Source: Mesorhizobium sp. CA8 (GTDB lineage Bacteria; Pseudomonadota; Alphaproteobacteria; Rhizobiales; Rhizobiaceae). Taken from it: DNA of 64,000 nucleotides. How positions within the stretch are numbered: position 1 is the stretch's first letter; every line of letters starts with the position of its first letter. A model generated the notes under the pieces. It made no database searches. It had not been told where the DNA came from and saw only the letters and a list, made by a program, of their open reading frames with translations. The stretch spans positions 1-64,000 of the forward strand of contig NZ_JAIUHG010000029.1 of assembly GCF_020164955.1 (NCBI RefSeq), read 5' to 3'. Positions 44,716 through 52,462 of the stretch are shown in pieces. Made by a program: the position numbers and the translations under genes.

Positions 44716-44748
44716 GGCCGGCGACGGCCGAATCAGGCGTCGCCGGCC
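44716..44748 (+). other. Intercistronic hairpin after the second hsp20
   Basis: GGCCGGCGAC (44716-44725) and GTCGCCGGCC (44739-44748) form a perfect 10-bp stem with a 13-base loop, without a T-run. It probably tunes transcript stability between hsp20 and the NDUFS4-like gene. Confidence 0.6.
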
Positions 44749-44779
44749 TGCGTCCATCGCCACCAGGGAGGGATGAACG

Positions 44780-45517
44780 ATGCACGAATATGTCAGGCAG
44801 ACACAGAATATAGGAACGACCTACGCAACTGCGACACGGCCCTCCAACGATAATCGGCGGGCGCCGCTTGCGATGGGCCGCTCGCTGTTCCCCCAGGATG
44901 CGGTCGCCCGCATTGACAAGCCGTCCCGGTCGGTCATGACGTCCGGGAGGGTACGGACGAAGGGCTGGCGGCTGACATTCGAACGGCGCGCAGCTCCCTT
45001 TATCGAGCCGCTGATGGGCTGGACGGGCGGTGGCGATACGTTGACCCAGATCGAGCTCAACTTCCCGACCCGGGAGTCGGCCATTCGCTACGCTGAGCGG
45101 CAGGGTCTCCGCTACACGGTTCAGTGCGCTGACGCCGCGGCGGATCGCAAGCGCCGTGCGACGGGCTCTGCTCATGCCTTCTCCGACGCGACGCTGAAGA
45201 AGCTCGGCCTGGAAGAGCTTCAGGAGAGCTACGGGCATGCCATCGATGGCTCTGCAAATCGCAGCGATCCTTCGGGGCCTGAAACCTGGGCGTCACCGAT
45301 GGAAGTGGTGCGCGATCGGGCGCTGCCGCTCGAGGCCAAGCGCTCGATACTCATCAATTGGGCCTGGACCGAATACCTGATCGATCAGGCGACCAATGAG
45401 GGCATGCCGGAGAACAATCGGCCGTCGCGTCTCGACGAAGTCGAGCAGGCGCTGCTCGCGCTCGAGCGGCAGGTCGCGGACGGCCGATGCGCGCCGCTCG
45501 CACGCAACGCAGCATGA
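44780..45517 (+). CDS. NDUFS4-like (ETC complex I subunit region) protein with extra C-terminal domain
   Basis: A 245-residue protein. Residues about 42-115 match the complex I accessory subunit NDUFS4 pattern: ARIDKPSRSVMTSGRVRTKGW, IEPLMGWTGGGDTLTQIEL and FPTRESAIRYAERQGLRYTV. The C-terminal part holds a second helical domain (PMEVVRDRALPLEAKRSILINWAW and RLDEVEQALLALE) of a kind common in alphaproteobacterial stress proteins. AGGGAGGGATGAACG precedes the ATG. The normal alphaproteobacterial NDUFS4 homologue is a stand-alone ~100-residue protein, so this is a fused paralogue in a proteostasis operon. A role with complex I under stress is an inference. Confidence 0.78.
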   Translation: MHEYVRQTQNIGTTYATATRPSNDNRRAPLAMGRSLFPQDAVARIDKPSRSVMTSGRVRTKGWRLTFERRAAPFIEPLMGWTGGGDTLTQIELNFPTRESAIRYAERQGLRYTVQCADAAADRKRRATGSAHAFSDATLKKLGLEELQESYGHAIDGSANRSDPSGPETWASPMEVVRDRALPLEAKRSILINWAWTEYLIDQATNEGMPENNRPSRLDEVEQALLALERQVADGRCAPLARNAA

Positions 45518-45526
45518 GGTGCGGTC

Positions 45527-45847
45527 ATGGACTCCCTCGTCGTCTTCGATTGCGCACAGGTAATTCCGAACAGGTTCGCCTTGACGCTGGCTGCTGCCGC
45601 CCGCAGCCGGGCCCTTCACAGGGGCGCGGAGCCGCGTTCGAACAGACCGGCAGCCAGCGCGAGCGATCTTGCGCTCCACGAAATCGCGGAGGGCGCATTC
45701 ACGCCGGCCGAGTTGGGACTTTTTCTCGAAGGAGAGAGCGCACCGCGGCTGCTCCTCGCCCACCGCATTGGAACAAAAGCTTCGCGGCGGCGCTCCCCCA
45801 AGGAGCGCCGCCGCATCCGTCTCCCTCGCGAAGAGACGGTTCATTAA
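45527..45847 (+). CDS. RNA polymerase omega-subunit (RpoZ)-like protein
   Basis: A 106-residue protein whose first ~70 residues follow the omega pattern. FDCAQVIPNRFALTLAAAAR matches the V-x-D-C-x4-NRF-L-L-x-A-R block, RALHRGAEP matches the R-x-x-x-GA segment, and ALHEIAEGAFTPAEL matches the AL-x-EIA-x4-S/T-x-EL block. The C-terminus is Arg-rich and encodes a 13-bp hairpin at DNA level, so it may be partly a by-product of a regulatory structure. GAGGTGCGGTC precedes the ATG, 9 bp after the NDUFS4-like stop. The housekeeping rpoZ is normally elsewhere, so this is probably a paralogue. Confidence 0.65.
   Translation: MDSLVVFDCAQVIPNRFALTLAAAARSRALHRGAEPRSNRPAASASDLALHEIAEGAFTPAELGLFLEGESAPRLLLAHRIGTKASRRRSPKERRRIRLPREETVH
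45784..45814 (+). terminator. 13-bp perfect hairpin at the end of the omega-like gene (attenuator candidate)
   Basis: GCGGCGGCGCTCC (45784-45796), five-base loop, GGAGCGCCGCCGC (45802-45814). A second stem, CCGTCTC/GAGACGG, follows at 45817-45839 and ends in TT. Very stable and inside the 3' part of the omega-like frame; it may reduce read-through to the SPW and ftsH genes. Confidence 0.5.
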
Positions 45848-45879
45848 TGGCGCACACAATCGACAAGGAGGAATGAACG

Positions 45880-46245
45880 ATGCTGAAGTCACTGTCTTCG
45901 AATAGCCGGACGGCGCTCGATGTCGTCAACATCGTCGTCGGGCTCGGTCTTTTCCTGTCTCCCTGGTATCTCGGCTATACGGGGGAGAGCCACGCCGCGT
46001 GGAATGCTTGGATCGTCGGCGCGGTGGTTGCGTTGATTGCGGTCGGCGCGCTGGTGGCGTTCCGTGAGTACGAGGAATGGGCCAACCTCGTCCTCGGTCT
46101 ATGGTCGATCGCAGCGCCCTGGCTGCTGGGCTTCGCGGCCGTAACGGCTGCCATGTCGGCTCACGTGATCGCCGGCATTGTCGCTGCGGTGGTCGCCGCC
46201 GGCAATGTCTGGTCGGCCCAAAACCGTCCGCTATCTACGGCCTGA
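45880..46245 (+). CDS. SPW-repeat membrane protein
   Basis: A 121-residue integral membrane protein with four predicted helices. Two SPW-type repeats are visible: VVGLGLFLSPWYLGYTG and LGLWSIAAPWLLGFAA, each followed by a hydrophobic helix. Family function is unknown. AAGGAGG lies eight nt before the ATG, and the context GAATGAACGATG is nearly the same as at the NDUFS4-like gene. Followed 68 bp later by ftsH. Confidence 0.85.
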   Translation: MLKSLSSNSRTALDVVNIVVGLGLFLSPWYLGYTGESHAAWNAWIVGAVVALIAVGALVAFREYEEWANLVLGLWSIAAPWLLGFAAVTAAMSAHVIAGIVAAVVAAGNVWSAQNRPLSTA

Positions 46246-46313
46246 AACAGGCGCTTTGGCGGGTCTCTATAAGCCGGGCCCGCCCCCTCATCAGAAAGAG
46301 CGGGACCGGGATC

Positions 46314-48149
46314 ATGGAAATGAACAAGAAGACCCGATTCAATATCGGCTACTGGGTCGTCGCCTTCCTCATGCTGATGGCCTTCCAGTACTTCTTTGCG
46401 ACAGCGAGACAGGTCGCGCAGATTCCTTACAGCGATTTTGAGACATACCTTAACCAGGGCAAAGTCGCCGAGGTGGCGGTTTCGGACCGCTTCATTCAAG
46501 GCCGTTTCAAGGCGCCGCTCAACGGCCGGCCCATGTTCATCACGACACGTGTCGAGCCCGACCTGGCGCGCCAATTGCAGAGCCATGGCGTGGTCGTGAC
46601 CGGCCAGATCGAAAGCACTTTCCTGCGTGATCTCCTCTCATGGGTCGTACCAGTTCTCATGTTCGCCGGCGTGTGGATGTTCATGCTCAAGCGCACGGGC
46701 GGCGACCTGGGCGGCGGGCTGATGCAGATCGGAAGGTCCAAAGCCAAAGTCTATGTGGAGAAGGATACCGGGGTGACGTTCGCCGAAGTGGCCGGCGTCG
46801 ACGAGGCGAAGGACGAACTGAGGGAGATCGTTGATTTCCTCAAGGACCCGAGAAGCTATGGCCGGCTCGGCGGCCGTATGCCGAAGGGCGTGCTCCTCGT
46901 CGGCCCGCCCGGCACCGGCAAAACGCTGCTCGCCAAGGCGGTGGCGGGCGAAGCCGGCGTGCCGTTCTTCTCGATTTCCGGCTCGGAATTTGTCGAAATG
47001 TTCGTGGGCGTAGGCGCGGCGCGCGTGCGTGATCTGTTCGAGCAAGCGCGCGCCAAGGCGCCCGCCATCATCTTCATCGACGAACTCGACGCGCTGGGGC
47101 GCGCCCGCGGCATCGGTCCGCTCGCTGGCGGTCACGACGAGAAGGAGCAGACGCTGAACCAATTGCTCGTAGAGCTCGATGGGTTCGATTCATCGACGGG
47201 TCTGGTGCTGCTCGCCGCAACGAACCGGCCCGAAATTCTCGATCCAGCGCTTCTCCGCGCGGGTCGCTTCGACCGGCAGGTTCTGGTGGATCGGCCCGAC
47301 AAGGCTGGGCGTATCCAGATCCTGAATGTCCATCTAAAGAAGGCAAAGCTCACGAAGGATGTGGATGCCGAGAAGATCGCGGCACTCACGCCAGGCTTTA
47401 CCGGCGCGGACCTCGCCAATCTCGTCAACGAGGCAACATTGCTTGCAACGCGTCGCAGGGCCGATGCGGTGACGATGGACGACTTCAACAACGCCATCGA
47501 GCGGATCGTCGCGGGACTGGAAAAGCGCAACCGCCTGCTTAATGCGAAAGAGCGCGAGATCGTCGCCTATCATGAGACGGGTCACGCGCTCGTCGCCATG
47601 GCCCTGCCCGGGGTCGATCCGGTGCATAAGGTCTCGATTATTCCAAGGGGCGTGGGGGCGCTCGGCTACACGATCCAGCGCCCCACCGAGGACCGCTTCC
47701 TGATGACGCGCGAAGAGCTGGAAAACAAGATGGCGGTGCTCCTCGGCGGGCGCGCCGCGGAACAGATCGTTTTCGGTCATCTCTCGACCGGCGCGGCCGA
47801 CGATCTTGTCAAGGTCACCGACATCGCGCGCGCTATCGTCACCCGCTACGGCATGACCGAGAAGCTCGGCCATGTTTCATTGGAGAAGGAGCGTCGTTCG
47901 TTCCTCAGCACGGATCAGCCCTATTATGGGCCGCAGGACAGGTCGTATTCCGAACAGACCGCTGCCGCAGTCGACGAAGAGGTCAAGCGCATCGTGGATG
48001 AGACGTTCGATCGGACAGTCAATCTCCTTCTCAAGCGCAGACATGTTCTGGAGCGGATCGCTTTGAAGCTCCTGGAGGTAGAAACGCTCGAGGAAAGGGA
48101 AATCGCAGCCATGGTGCAGGCCAAACAGGTTTCAGAAGCGAGCGCCTGA
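46314..48149 (+). CDS. ftsH: ATP-dependent zinc metalloprotease FtsH (additional copy)
   Basis: A 611-residue FtsH. Two N-terminal helices (about residues 12-30 and 105-125) flank a periplasmic domain; then Walker A GPPGTGKT (197-204), Walker B IIFIDELDALG, SRH ATNRPEILDPALLRAGRFDR and the zinc site HETGH (420-424) with a downstream acidic ligand region. It degrades misfolded membrane proteins and some soluble regulators. At 611 residues it lacks the longer C-terminal tail of the usual alphaproteobacterial FtsH, suggesting an accessory copy. Longer upstream frames overlap the SPW gene and are rejected. Last gene of the stress operon. Confidence 0.93.
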   Translation: MEMNKKTRFNIGYWVVAFLMLMAFQYFFATARQVAQIPYSDFETYLNQGKVAEVAVSDRFIQGRFKAPLNGRPMFITTRVEPDLARQLQSHGVVVTGQIESTFLRDLLSWVVPVLMFAGVWMFMLKRTGGDLGGGLMQIGRSKAKVYVEKDTGVTFAEVAGVDEAKDELREIVDFLKDPRSYGRLGGRMPKGVLLVGPPGTGKTLLAKAVAGEAGVPFFSISGSEFVEMFVGVGAARVRDLFEQARAKAPAIIFIDELDALGRARGIGPLAGGHDEKEQTLNQLLVELDGFDSSTGLVLLAATNRPEILDPALLRAGRFDRQVLVDRPDKAGRIQILNVHLKKAKLTKDVDAEKIAALTPGFTGADLANLVNEATLLATRRRADAVTMDDFNNAIERIVAGLEKRNRLLNAKEREIVAYHETGHALVAMALPGVDPVHKVSIIPRGVGALGYTIQRPTEDRFLMTREELENKMAVLLGGRAAEQIVFGHLSTGAADDLVKVTDIARAIVTRYGMTEKLGHVSLEKERRSFLSTDQPYYGPQDRSYSEQTAAAVDEEVKRIVDETFDRTVNLLLKRRHVLERIALKLLEVETLEEREIAAMVQAKQVSEASA

Positions 48150-48281
48150 GGTCGCGGCAGGCCATGGCGCCGCCGGCACCTATGCTTTCAGGTCCAAGCG
48201 TCGCCAGCGCCTTCCGGAGCGGGTTTCGCCGTCGCGACGTTGTTTTGTCCTGACGGTCGGAGTTGTCGTTTCAGTGCAGCC

Positions 48282-48464
48282 CTAACGCTTCAGATTAGGC
48301 CTGATCGCCTCGACCTCTTCTCGCGTGTTCGTATCGGGTAATTCGCCCAGGCCCTCCGGATTTGGTGCGGGATTCGCACGCGTATCTTTTGGCGGCTTTC
48401 CCTCCGGCTTGACGCCGGACGGTTTGGATTCCTCCCCTTTTTTCTGCTTCAGCTTTTTCGGCAT
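48282..48464 (-). CDS. Small lysine-rich hydrophilic protein
   Basis: A 60-residue protein, MPKKLKQKKGEESKPSG at the N-terminus, then Pro/Lys-rich and an acidic end with TREEVEAIRPNLKR. No membrane segment; it looks intrinsically disordered. AGGAG is correctly placed before the ATG at 48464; the longer upstream frame is out of keeping with this. A perfect EcfG-type promoter lies about 75-100 bp upstream. It is convergent with ftsH. Probably a general-stress small protein; not otherwise recognised. Confidence 0.65.
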   Translation of the reverse strand: MPKKLKQKKGEESKPSGVKPEGKPPKDTRANPAPNPEGLGELPDTNTREEVEAIRPNLKR

Positions 48465-48536
48465 CTTACTCCTAGCCTCGCATGGCACCGGGACCTGCAA
48501 CGGCATCATTGAATGCCGCTGCAGAAGCTTTGGCGG

Positions 48537-48562
48537 AACGTTACATGCGAACAGTTGGTTCC
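48537..48562 (-). promoter_or_regulatory. EcfG-type general stress promoter
   Basis: On the minus strand GGAAC (48562-48558), a 17-base spacer, and CGTT (48540-48537), an exact match to GGAAC-N16/17-CGTT. It points toward the small lysine-rich gene. On the plus strand the same segment reads GGAAC-N17-GGTT, so it is nearly bidirectional. Confidence 0.65.
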
Positions 48563-48645
48563 TGCCAAAAACGAGGCGGCGGCGGGCGCTGGAACCCATC
48601 GGAGGACAACTCTCGTTATGGGGCCGGGCTGGCCGGCGAGCTGCC

Positions 48646-48665
48646 TCACTCCCACTCGATTGTAT
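48646..48665 (-). repeat. guaA-tail att-like site A
   Basis: On the minus strand the sequence reads N-T-I-E-W-E followed by TGA (48646-48648), the C-terminal end of GMP synthase. TCCCACTCGATTGT differs from sites B and C at one of the core bases. There is no guaA body next to it. Confidence 0.5.
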
Positions 48666-48687
48666 TGGGCCATGATGCCTGCTGATT

Positions 48688-48985
48688 TTGGCCCCAAGCG
48701 CATTCTACATGACTGGGACGACGCGGAGTGCCTGCAAATTCTCTCACTATCCAGCGGACGGCGCCGAAGCAGGCCAGGGTGTTGATCGTCGAGCAGGTCG
48801 GCCCCGGCCCGGACACCTCGCATTTCTCCAAACTGTTTGACGTTCACATGCTGGTCTGGGGCAGCGGCCGGGAACGCACGGGGGAGGAATACGCTGCGCT
48901 GCTAGAAAGCTCCGGCTGGAAATACCGCCACACCTGGTATCCGCCTTCAAAGATGCTGGGCATCGTCGAGGGCGTGAAGGAATAG
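48688..48985 (+). pseudogene. O-methyltransferase C-terminal fragment, frameshifted
   Basis: One frame gives KRILHDWDDAECLQIL, the conserved start of the C-terminal part of O-methyltransferases of the Methyltransf_2 type. The adjacent frame continues with APKQARVLIVEQVGPGPD, HMLVWGSGRERTGEEYAALL and WYPPSKMLGIVEGVKE to the stop. N-terminal and SAM-binding regions are missing, and a frameshift lies near 48750. A dead fragment placed between att-like sites A and B. Confidence 0.75.
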
Positions 48986-49013
48986 CGGCGCCCTCTAGGA
49001 TATCCCACACCTC

Positions 49014-49033
49014 TCACTCCCACTCTATTGTTC
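49014..49033 (-). repeat. guaA-tail att-like site B
   Basis: Minus strand T-I-E-W-E then TGA (49014-49016). The 16 bp TCCCACTCTATTGTTC (49018-49033) is identical to site C at 55131-55146. The preceding codon is TGA, so no coding sequence extends into it. Confidence 0.6.
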
Positions 49034-49265
49034 AAAACCAATGTATGATTTAGCTTGGTTTTTTCTTGTTTTCTGCGCGAGAAACCGACCCGCGGGCCGT
49101 CAAAAAGTTACGGTCTTGGTTTTTAAAGGGAAGTTTCTTTACAAATTTTTTTGCTGGGTTCGACATCTATCGCTGTCGATCGGTCCCCTGACGGCCGTTT
49201 GCGGGCCAACAATGTGCCGCTCGGCCAGCGCAAAAGTACCGTCACTCCTATAGCAGAGACCTCCC
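49014..49265. repeat. Diverged direct repeat, left copy (heads with site B)
   Basis: About 250 bp that align along their length with 55127-55370 in the same orientation. Shared blocks include the att core, AGCT(T/G)GGTTTTTTCTTG, a GGCCGTCAAAA-x-TTACGGT block, TTTTAAAG, and AAAAGTACCGTCA near the end. No gene is present; this fills the gap between the methyltransferase fragment and the LysR gene. Confidence 0.65.
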
Positions 49266-49361
49266 TCATGCGCGAGCCTGGCGGGCCTGTCCCCGCTTTC
49301 AAGGACGGTCGGCCGGAACTCTTCAGCCGGTACACCGCACGCCGCACCGGGGCGGATACTG

Positions 49362-50258
49362 TCACGGGTCTCTGTACCGCAAGGCGTCGACGAGCAGCGA
49401 AAACGCCGGAGGGAGCTGTCGGCGATCGGGATAGTAGAGATGATACCCCGAAAAAGGCGGGCACCAATCGTCGAGAACGCGTTCCAGCTTCCCCGATCTA
49501 AGCAGCGCGTCGGCCTGATCCTCCAAGACACACGCGAGGCCTACTCCCTCCGCCGCAGCCGCCAAAATCATGGGTATGTCGTTGAGTATCAGCGGACCTT
49601 CGACGCGAACATTGAGGTCGCGGCCGTCGCGGCCGAATTCCCAGGTGTAAAGGCCGCCTTTGGTCTGCATGCGAATGTTGATGCAGGCATGCGCGGTCAG
49701 ATCATGGGGTGTGTGGGGACGACCATGGGCGGCGAAATAGGAAGGCGCGCCGACGACCGCCATGCGCAGTTCGGGGCCGATCCGAACGGCGATCATGTCC
49801 TTCGCCACCTGCTCTCCAAGCCGGATGCCGGCATCGAAACGATCGGCAATGATGTCGGTGAGATGGCTGTCGATCGAGATCTCGACCGTCACCTCCGGAC
49901 AGTCCTTCAGCATCTTGGCGACCGCCGGCCAGAGGATCGTCTCGGCTGCATGCCGGCTTGAGGTGATCCGCACCGTGCCCGCGGGCCGCTCGCGCAGAGC
50001 ACTGAGCGCCGAAAGCCGTGCATCGATTTCGTCGAAGGCCGGGCGCAGGGTGGCGATCAGCTGTTCTCCCGCCTCGGTCGGCGCAACGTTGCGGGTGTTG
50101 CGGGTGAGAAGCTTCAGGCCCATCCCGGCTTCCAGCCGCCGGACGATCTGGCTGATCGCCGATTGAGAGGTGCCGAGCTTGGCGGCCGCCCGCGTGAAAC
50201 TGCGCGCTTCAGCCACGGCAAGGAAAACCGCCAGATCGCTCAGTTCCTCCCGCTTCAT
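49362..50258 (-). CDS. LysR-family transcriptional regulator
   Basis: A 298-residue LysR regulator. The winged helix is in residues 2-62 (MKREELSDLAVFLAVAEARS at the start, KLGTSQSAISQIVRRLEAGMGLKLLTRNTR) and the effector domain contains RITSSRHAAETILWPAV and DAGIRLGE. The ATG at 50258 is the usual LysR start and is preferred to one 13 codons upstream. It is divergent from the SDR/aldo-keto reductase genes, and TTAGC-N8-GCTGA at 50291-50308 in the gap could be its site. Close to the CrgA/YafC-like group that controls oxidoreductases. Confidence 0.88.
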   Translation of the reverse strand: MKREELSDLAVFLAVAEARSFTRAAAKLGTSQSAISQIVRRLEAGMGLKLLTRNTRNVAPTEAGEQLIATLRPAFDEIDARLSALSALRERPAGTVRITSSRHAAETILWPAVAKMLKDCPEVTVEISIDSHLTDIIADRFDAGIRLGEQVAKDMIAVRIGPELRMAVVGAPSYFAAHGRPHTPHDLTAHACINIRMQTKGGLYTWEFGRDGRDLNVRVEGPLILNDIPMILAAAAEGVGLACVLEDQADALLRSGKLERVLDDWCPPFSGYHLYYPDRRQLPPAFSLLVDALRYRDP

Positions 50259-50381
50259 TGATAAGTTCCAGATATAACCGCATGCACAACTTAGCACCTA
50301 ATAGCTGAGACTCCTACCACCTATGTCATCTCTACGCGGCTCGCGGCTCGGAACGCCCTGCAAGCCTAATGGAGACGGCAC

Positions 50382-51215
50382 ATGACGAGAGACGTGATCG
50401 TGGTAATCGGCGCCGGAGGAATCGGGCAGGCGATCGCGCGGCGGCAGGGTTTCGGCAAGACGATCCTGCTAGCCGACTGGAACGAAGAGACGCTCGCGAA
50501 GGCGGCGGCAGATCTGGACGGCGCCAGCTATGCGGTGGTGGCCCAGAAGGTCGACGTTACCTCGCGCTCGTCGGTGCAGGCACTGGCGGAAGCCGCCGCG
50601 GCGCTGGGTCCGGTCATGCAGGTGGTAAACACGGCAGGCCTGTCGCCCAACATGGCCCCGGTCGAGAAGCTGCTCGAAGTTGATCTCTACGGCTCAGCCC
50701 TGGTGTTCGAGGAGTTCGGCCAGGTCATCACCAACGGCGGCGCCGGCCTCATCATCTCCAGCATGGCCGGCCACATGATGCGCCAACTACCTGAAGAAGA
50801 CGAGAAGCAACTCGCCCACGCGCCCGCGGATGAGCTGCTCGCATTGCCCTGCGTGCAGGCCGACGCCATTCCCAATACGCTGGTCGCCTATATGGTCGCG
50901 AAGCGCGCCAATTTCCTGCGCGTGCAGGCCGAGGCGATGCGCTGGGGCCAGCGTGGCGCGCGCGTCAACGCGATGAGCCCTGGAATCATCGTTACGCCGC
51001 TGGCGGCGCATGAGCTGAACTCCGAGATCGGCGACATCTATCGCGCGATGGTCGAGGCTTCGCCGTCGAAGCGGATGGCGCCGCCCGACGAGATCGCCGT
51101 CGCGGCGAGCTTCCTGCTCGGTCCCGATGCCGGCTTCATCACCGGCAGCGATCTTCTCATCGATGGCGGTGTCATCGCGGCGATGCGCGCCGGCAAGCTG
51201 CCGACGCCGGGCTGA
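50382..51215 (+). CDS. SDR oxidoreductase
   Basis: A 277-residue short-chain dehydrogenase. GAGGIGQAIARR binds the cofactor (variant of TGxxxGIG), VNTAGLSPN replaces NNAG, the serine is in ISSMAGHMM and the Y-x-x-x-K is in AYMVAKRAN. The segment AVEASPSKRMAPPDEIAVAASFL and the DGGV end follow. It heads the plus-strand set SDR-AKR-(AKR fragment)-AKR-SDR and is a paralogue of the broken SDR at 53476. Substrate unknown. Confidence 0.85.
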   Translation: MTRDVIVVIGAGGIGQAIARRQGFGKTILLADWNEETLAKAAADLDGASYAVVAQKVDVTSRSSVQALAEAAAALGPVMQVVNTAGLSPNMAPVEKLLEVDLYGSALVFEEFGQVITNGGAGLIISSMAGHMMRQLPEEDEKQLAHAPADELLALPCVQADAIPNTLVAYMVAKRANFLRVQAEAMRWGQRGARVNAMSPGIIVTPLAAHELNSEIGDIYRAMVEASPSKRMAPPDEIAVAASFLLGPDAGFITGSDLLIDGGVIAAMRAGKLPTPG

Positions 51216-51257
51216 ACGCCCTTCCTTCTTCTAAAACGATCGAAAAGGATTGAACCC

Positions 51258-52247
51258 ATGAAACAGCGCATGCTTGGAAGCCTCCCCGTGAGCGAGATCG
51301 GCTACGGCACGATGAGCTTCGCCTCAACCTACGGAGCTTCACCCGACCGCTCCGAAGCGATCCGCGTCATCCGCGGAGCGCACGATCTCGGCGTCACCCT
51401 TTTCGACACGGCGGAGGCCTATGGCCCCTGGACCAATGAGGAGTTCGTCGGCGAGGCGCTGCGGCCGTTCCGCGACCAGGTTGTGATCGCGACCAAGTTC
51501 GGCTTCAACATCGATCCTGCCACCGGCGAACGGCGGAGCGGCGTCAACAGCCGCCCCGATCACGTGCGCCAGGTCGTCGACGCCAGCCTGAAGCGCCTCG
51601 GCATCGAGACGATCGACCTGCTCTACCAGCATCGCGTCGATCCGGCCGTGCCGATCGAGGACGTCGCCGGCGTGGTGCGCGACTTGATTGCGGCGGGCAA
51701 GGTCAGGCATTTCGGCATGTCAGAAGCCGCGGCTGCCACGATCCGGCGCGCGCACGCGGTGCAGCCGGTAACCGCGATCCAGAGCGAATATTCGCTGTGG
51801 ACGCGTGAGCCTGAAGCCGAAGTGCTGCCGCTGTGTGCCAAGCTTGGCATCGGCTTTGTGCCGTGGAGCCCGCTCGGAGCCGGCTACCTCACCGGCAAGG
51901 TCGATGCGTCGACGCCGATCGAGAGCAGCGACTTCCGGGCCGCGTCGCCGCGCTTCACCACCGAGGCCCGCGCCGCCAACCAGGCGCTGATCGAACTCCT
52001 CAAGCGCATTGCTGCGGACAAGAAGGCGACTCCGGCCCAGATCGCGCTCGCCTGGCTGCTCGCCCGCGCGCCGTTCATCGTGCCGATCTTCGGAACGCGT
52101 CGGCTCGATCGCGTCGAGGAGAATCTAGGTGCGGCCAACGTCGTGCTGACGCCAGCGGACCTCGGCGAGATCGAGACCGCGATCGGCAAGATCGAGATCA
52201 AGGGCGAGCGGCTCCCGGCGGAGATCCTGAAGCTCTCCTATCGTTAA
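51258..52247 (+). CDS. Aldo/keto reductase
   Basis: A 329-residue (alpha/beta)8 NADPH-dependent reductase. The catalytic tetrad is visible: Asp and Tyr in LFDTAEAYGPWTNEE, Lys in VIATKFGF and His in LLYQHRVDPAVPIED. GFVPWSPLGAGYLTGK and the C-terminal IPIFGTRRLDRVEENLGA-type NADPH site follow. AAAAGGATTG precedes the ATG. It is about two-thirds identical by eye to the AKR at 52463, so the two arose by duplication. Confidence 0.9.
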   Translation: MKQRMLGSLPVSEIGYGTMSFASTYGASPDRSEAIRVIRGAHDLGVTLFDTAEAYGPWTNEEFVGEALRPFRDQVVIATKFGFNIDPATGERRSGVNSRPDHVRQVVDASLKRLGIETIDLLYQHRVDPAVPIEDVAGVVRDLIAAGKVRHFGMSEAAAATIRRAHAVQPVTAIQSEYSLWTREPEAEVLPLCAKLGIGFVPWSPLGAGYLTGKVDASTPIESSDFRAASPRFTTEARAANQALIELLKRIAADKKATPAQIALAWLLARAPFIVPIFGTRRLDRVEENLGAANVVLTPADLGEIETAIGKIEIKGERLPAEILKLSYR

Positions 52248-52261
52248 GGGGAGCTTACCCG

Positions 52262-52444
52262 ATGAAAACGCGCGAACTCGGCCACAGCGGCCTTACCGTC
52301 TCCGCTCTTGCCCTCGGCTGCATGGGCATGAGCATCAACTACGGCGCGCCGCGCGACAAGGTGGAGATGATCCGCCCCGTCCGCCTCGTCACCAAGTCGG
52401 AGGTCGGCATCGGCGAGAGGTTCGGCGTTCATGGCGCCCGCTGA
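52262..52444 (+). pseudogene. Aldo/keto reductase N-terminal fragment
   Basis: A 60-codon frame starts MKTRELGHSGLTVSALALGC and MGMSINYGAP, a normal AKR N-terminus, but after about 37 residues it jumps to unrelated sequence and stops. The Asp/Tyr, Lys and His catalytic blocks are absent. It is the stump of a third AKR deleted between two intact copies. Confidence 0.75.
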
Positions 52445-52462
52445 ACATCAAAGGAGTAGATC

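Noticed and set aside
46077..46313. N-terminally extended FtsH start
   Set aside because: It would overlap the SPW gene in another frame and place a long non-FtsH segment before the first membrane helix.
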